Assembly: GCF_027744825.2 (NCBI RefSeq)
Contig: NC_071345.1
Span: 5,426,001 to 5,490,000 of the forward strand
DNA length: 64,000 nt
Source: Synchiropus splendidus
Taxonomy: Eukaryota > Chordata > Actinopteri > Syngnathiformes > Callionymidae
Reading direction: 5' to 3'
The translations under genes were made by a program, and so were the position numbers. Positions 62,321 to 64,000 of this stretch are shown here, piece after piece. Under the pieces are notes generated by a model that saw nothing but the letters and a program-made list of their open reading frames with translations, did not search any database and had not been told where the DNA came from. Each line of letters opens with the position of its first letter. The stretch's first letter is position 1.

Positions 62321-63164
62321 TTAAGTAGTTCAGTGTTACATTAGGAATTTATGTGTATGTCTAACTCGGTCCTTAACAGCCCCCAAAATCATTTAACTTT
62401 TTCGTCTGTTTTTTGTTTAAAATTTCTTTGATTTATTTAATGTTTTGCAGAGAGAATGACACACAAACATGATGGAAAAAAAGAGAAAAATTAATAAATA
62501 AATAAACAATAAAAACAAGCCCAAAGTAATAACTATGTAATAGAATCACAGGTAAACACACATACTCGTCGCTCCTGCATCAAGTCCCAACCACCATTAC
62601 ACAACATATTTGCTGAACCGACATCAAAGTAATTAACACCAGCGACAGAACAACAGCTAATCCACATCAAACATCCGCACCTATTAACTTTTGAAAACCC
62701 CACGTCCAACTCCGACGTCCCTCTCACAGTTTTCGCCGCCAAACTTTCTCACACAGTGTCATATGCTCCTCTGGTTCTGATGTTTCATTGTAGCCAAGAC
62801 AAATTACCTGTCAGGGACAATAAAGTTTCCTCTTACTCACACGGGGCGCCGACCATTTTGAATCGTGAAAAATACGTGGATATTTGTCTCAATTCATATT
62901 GACACCAAATATTAGCCGTCTGAAATATGAATATAATATTGGCTCTGGATGGATCACTCACAAGTGTTGGAAGGGAATTAATTCCAGGCATAACTCATTT
63001 GAGCAATGCTATAAATGCATGTTTGAAATGCATTTTATTTATCGGAATAGGACCAGTGGAGACAACGTACACAAAAATGTGAATTAGAAGGTTCATCGTG
63101 AAGTTGTGATTAGGTTTACAGGTAGGTTCTTGTTTTCTAGGCAGCTGTTTTAAAAAAAATTACA
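62321..63164. other. Upstream flank, no gene recognised
   Basis: Includes A-rich runs at 62480-62515 and a caataaagtttcc motif near 62818, possibly another retroelement tail. No gene seen. Confidence 0.4.
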
Positions 63165-63645
63165 AAGGAAAATAGATCTTGTCCACACATAAGCCGCAGC
63201 GGTCTATAAGCCGCGGATGCAGTGGTGCTGTCTGCGCCATAGAAAAGTCGGTGCACCCGGCTTAAAAGAGCTTTTCAAAACTAGTTTTGAAAACAGGCTT
63301 TGGCATCGAGACTGACTCATGAAACAAATAGTGTAATGTTCTGACCTTGAATGATGAAGTCATGTCTTTTATTCACACTGAAGCGCACAAAATGCACTGT
63401 TTTTGCCTGCGTGCCCAAAGTTCCGACACCACTGCCGGTCTCAGGTGCTGCTTCACGACTCCAGTCCTCCAGGAGATCGGCTCTGTTGCCGGAGCTGCAG
63501 ACACGCGGGTGAAAACAACGCATTCTGAGTGCTTTATGGGTAAATAAAAATTTCATTGGTTTCATAAAATTCCACATATTAGCCGCATCAATGCTTAAGC
63601 CACAGGGTTCAGACCGCGAGAAAATGTAGGGGCTTATACAGTATT
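63165..63645 (+). mobile_element. Family B element, copy 4 (ends eroded)
   Basis: Contains aaaatagatcttgtccacac, ggtctataagccgcggatgc, cagtggtgctgtctgcgcca and the ctccaggagatcggctctgt block in the order seen at 20.4 kb. The left inverted terminus is missing and the right is degraded to cttatacagtatt. Confidence 0.75.
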
Positions 63646-64000
63646 TAATTGAAATCCCTTTCATTGTGTAGCATCACTAGTAATGCAGTGCCACCTGGGT
63701 AAGAAAGAGCTGAGCTAAGAGGTAAAAAAGGTCGATCTATATTCCTCATACACACCTCACAGGGTGGAATCTTCATGGTCGCCCTGGAGAGACTCGGCAT
63801 TGGAACTCAGCTTGGTGTTTGAGGGAACTCAATGAATGGGTGCTCTGAACGCTTCCCGAGAGAGGAGTCAGAGACATTAACAGCTCCTCGGAGCCTGAGG
63901 ATTCACCAGAGGGATTGTGTCTCAGTGAAGGATGTTTCTCAGACCACAGCATTTCAAACAGACAGAAAAAATGATTGAAGGGGCATTTTTCGTTGAGAAA
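63646..64000. other. Upstream flank, no gene recognised
   Basis: No repeat or coding family recognised to the end of the window. Confidence 0.4.

Overview
This is a eukaryotic, vertebrate and almost certainly teleost (probably percomorph) genomic window. It has one convincing protein-coding exon in 64 kb, with canonical splice sites. Everything else is AT-rich non-coding DNA carrying fish-type transposon remnants (L2/Maui-like LINE, Tc1-like transposase, hAT- and TA-flanked MITEs, a tRNA-derived SINE), microsatellites and short tandem arrays. No bacterial genes, operons, CRISPR arrays, rRNA genes or intact tRNA genes were seen.

The gene is an alpha-neurexin, best matching neurexin-3 (nrxn3), on the minus strand. 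Its first coding exon is at 47533-48220. It encodes a signal peptide, the first LNS (laminin-G-like) domain and the first EGF-like domain, and ends at a phase-1 GT donor. The exon is preceded by about 340 nt of 5' UTR with a plausible acceptor at 48558 and a 31-codon upstream ORF. About 5.2 kb further upstream, a CpG-dense region (about 53.34-54.06 kb) contains a candidate non-coding first exon with a donor at 53763/53762. This is the likely alpha promoter. The reading is: promoter and exon 1 near 54 kb, intron 1 from 53.76 to 48.56 kb, coding exon 2, then the start of a very long intron 2 filling 1-47532. No later neurexin exon was recognised in that intron.

Layout by region: 0-5 kb, unique DNA with a broken L2-like LINE (2.87-3.57 kb). 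4.6-28.4 kb, intronic DNA with a recurring ~215-bp MITE (family A), a ~500-600-bp TA-flanked element (family B), one hAT element with a perfect 8-bp target duplication (25.50-26.12 kb) and an AT hairpin near 17 kb. 33.1-34.8 kb, a Tc1-like transposase remnant apparently split by a 116-bp x3 tandem array, followed by a small palindromic MITE. 40.8-41.45 kb, a ~202-bp tandem array. 42.9-43.9 kb, B and A elements and a SINE. 45.1-45.8 kb, a 138-bp tandem array. 47.5-54.1 kb, neurexin exons and promoter. 54-64 kb, upstream flank with further repeats.

Two nearly identical copies of a ~660-bp element (family D) lie in direct orientation at 50.4 and 61.7 kb and bracket the inferred promoter and exon 1. 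I found no new multi-gene system. The most interesting signals are the promoter architecture, the repeat pair flanking it, the MITE families and their nesting, and the tandem arrays derived from or inserted into transposons.
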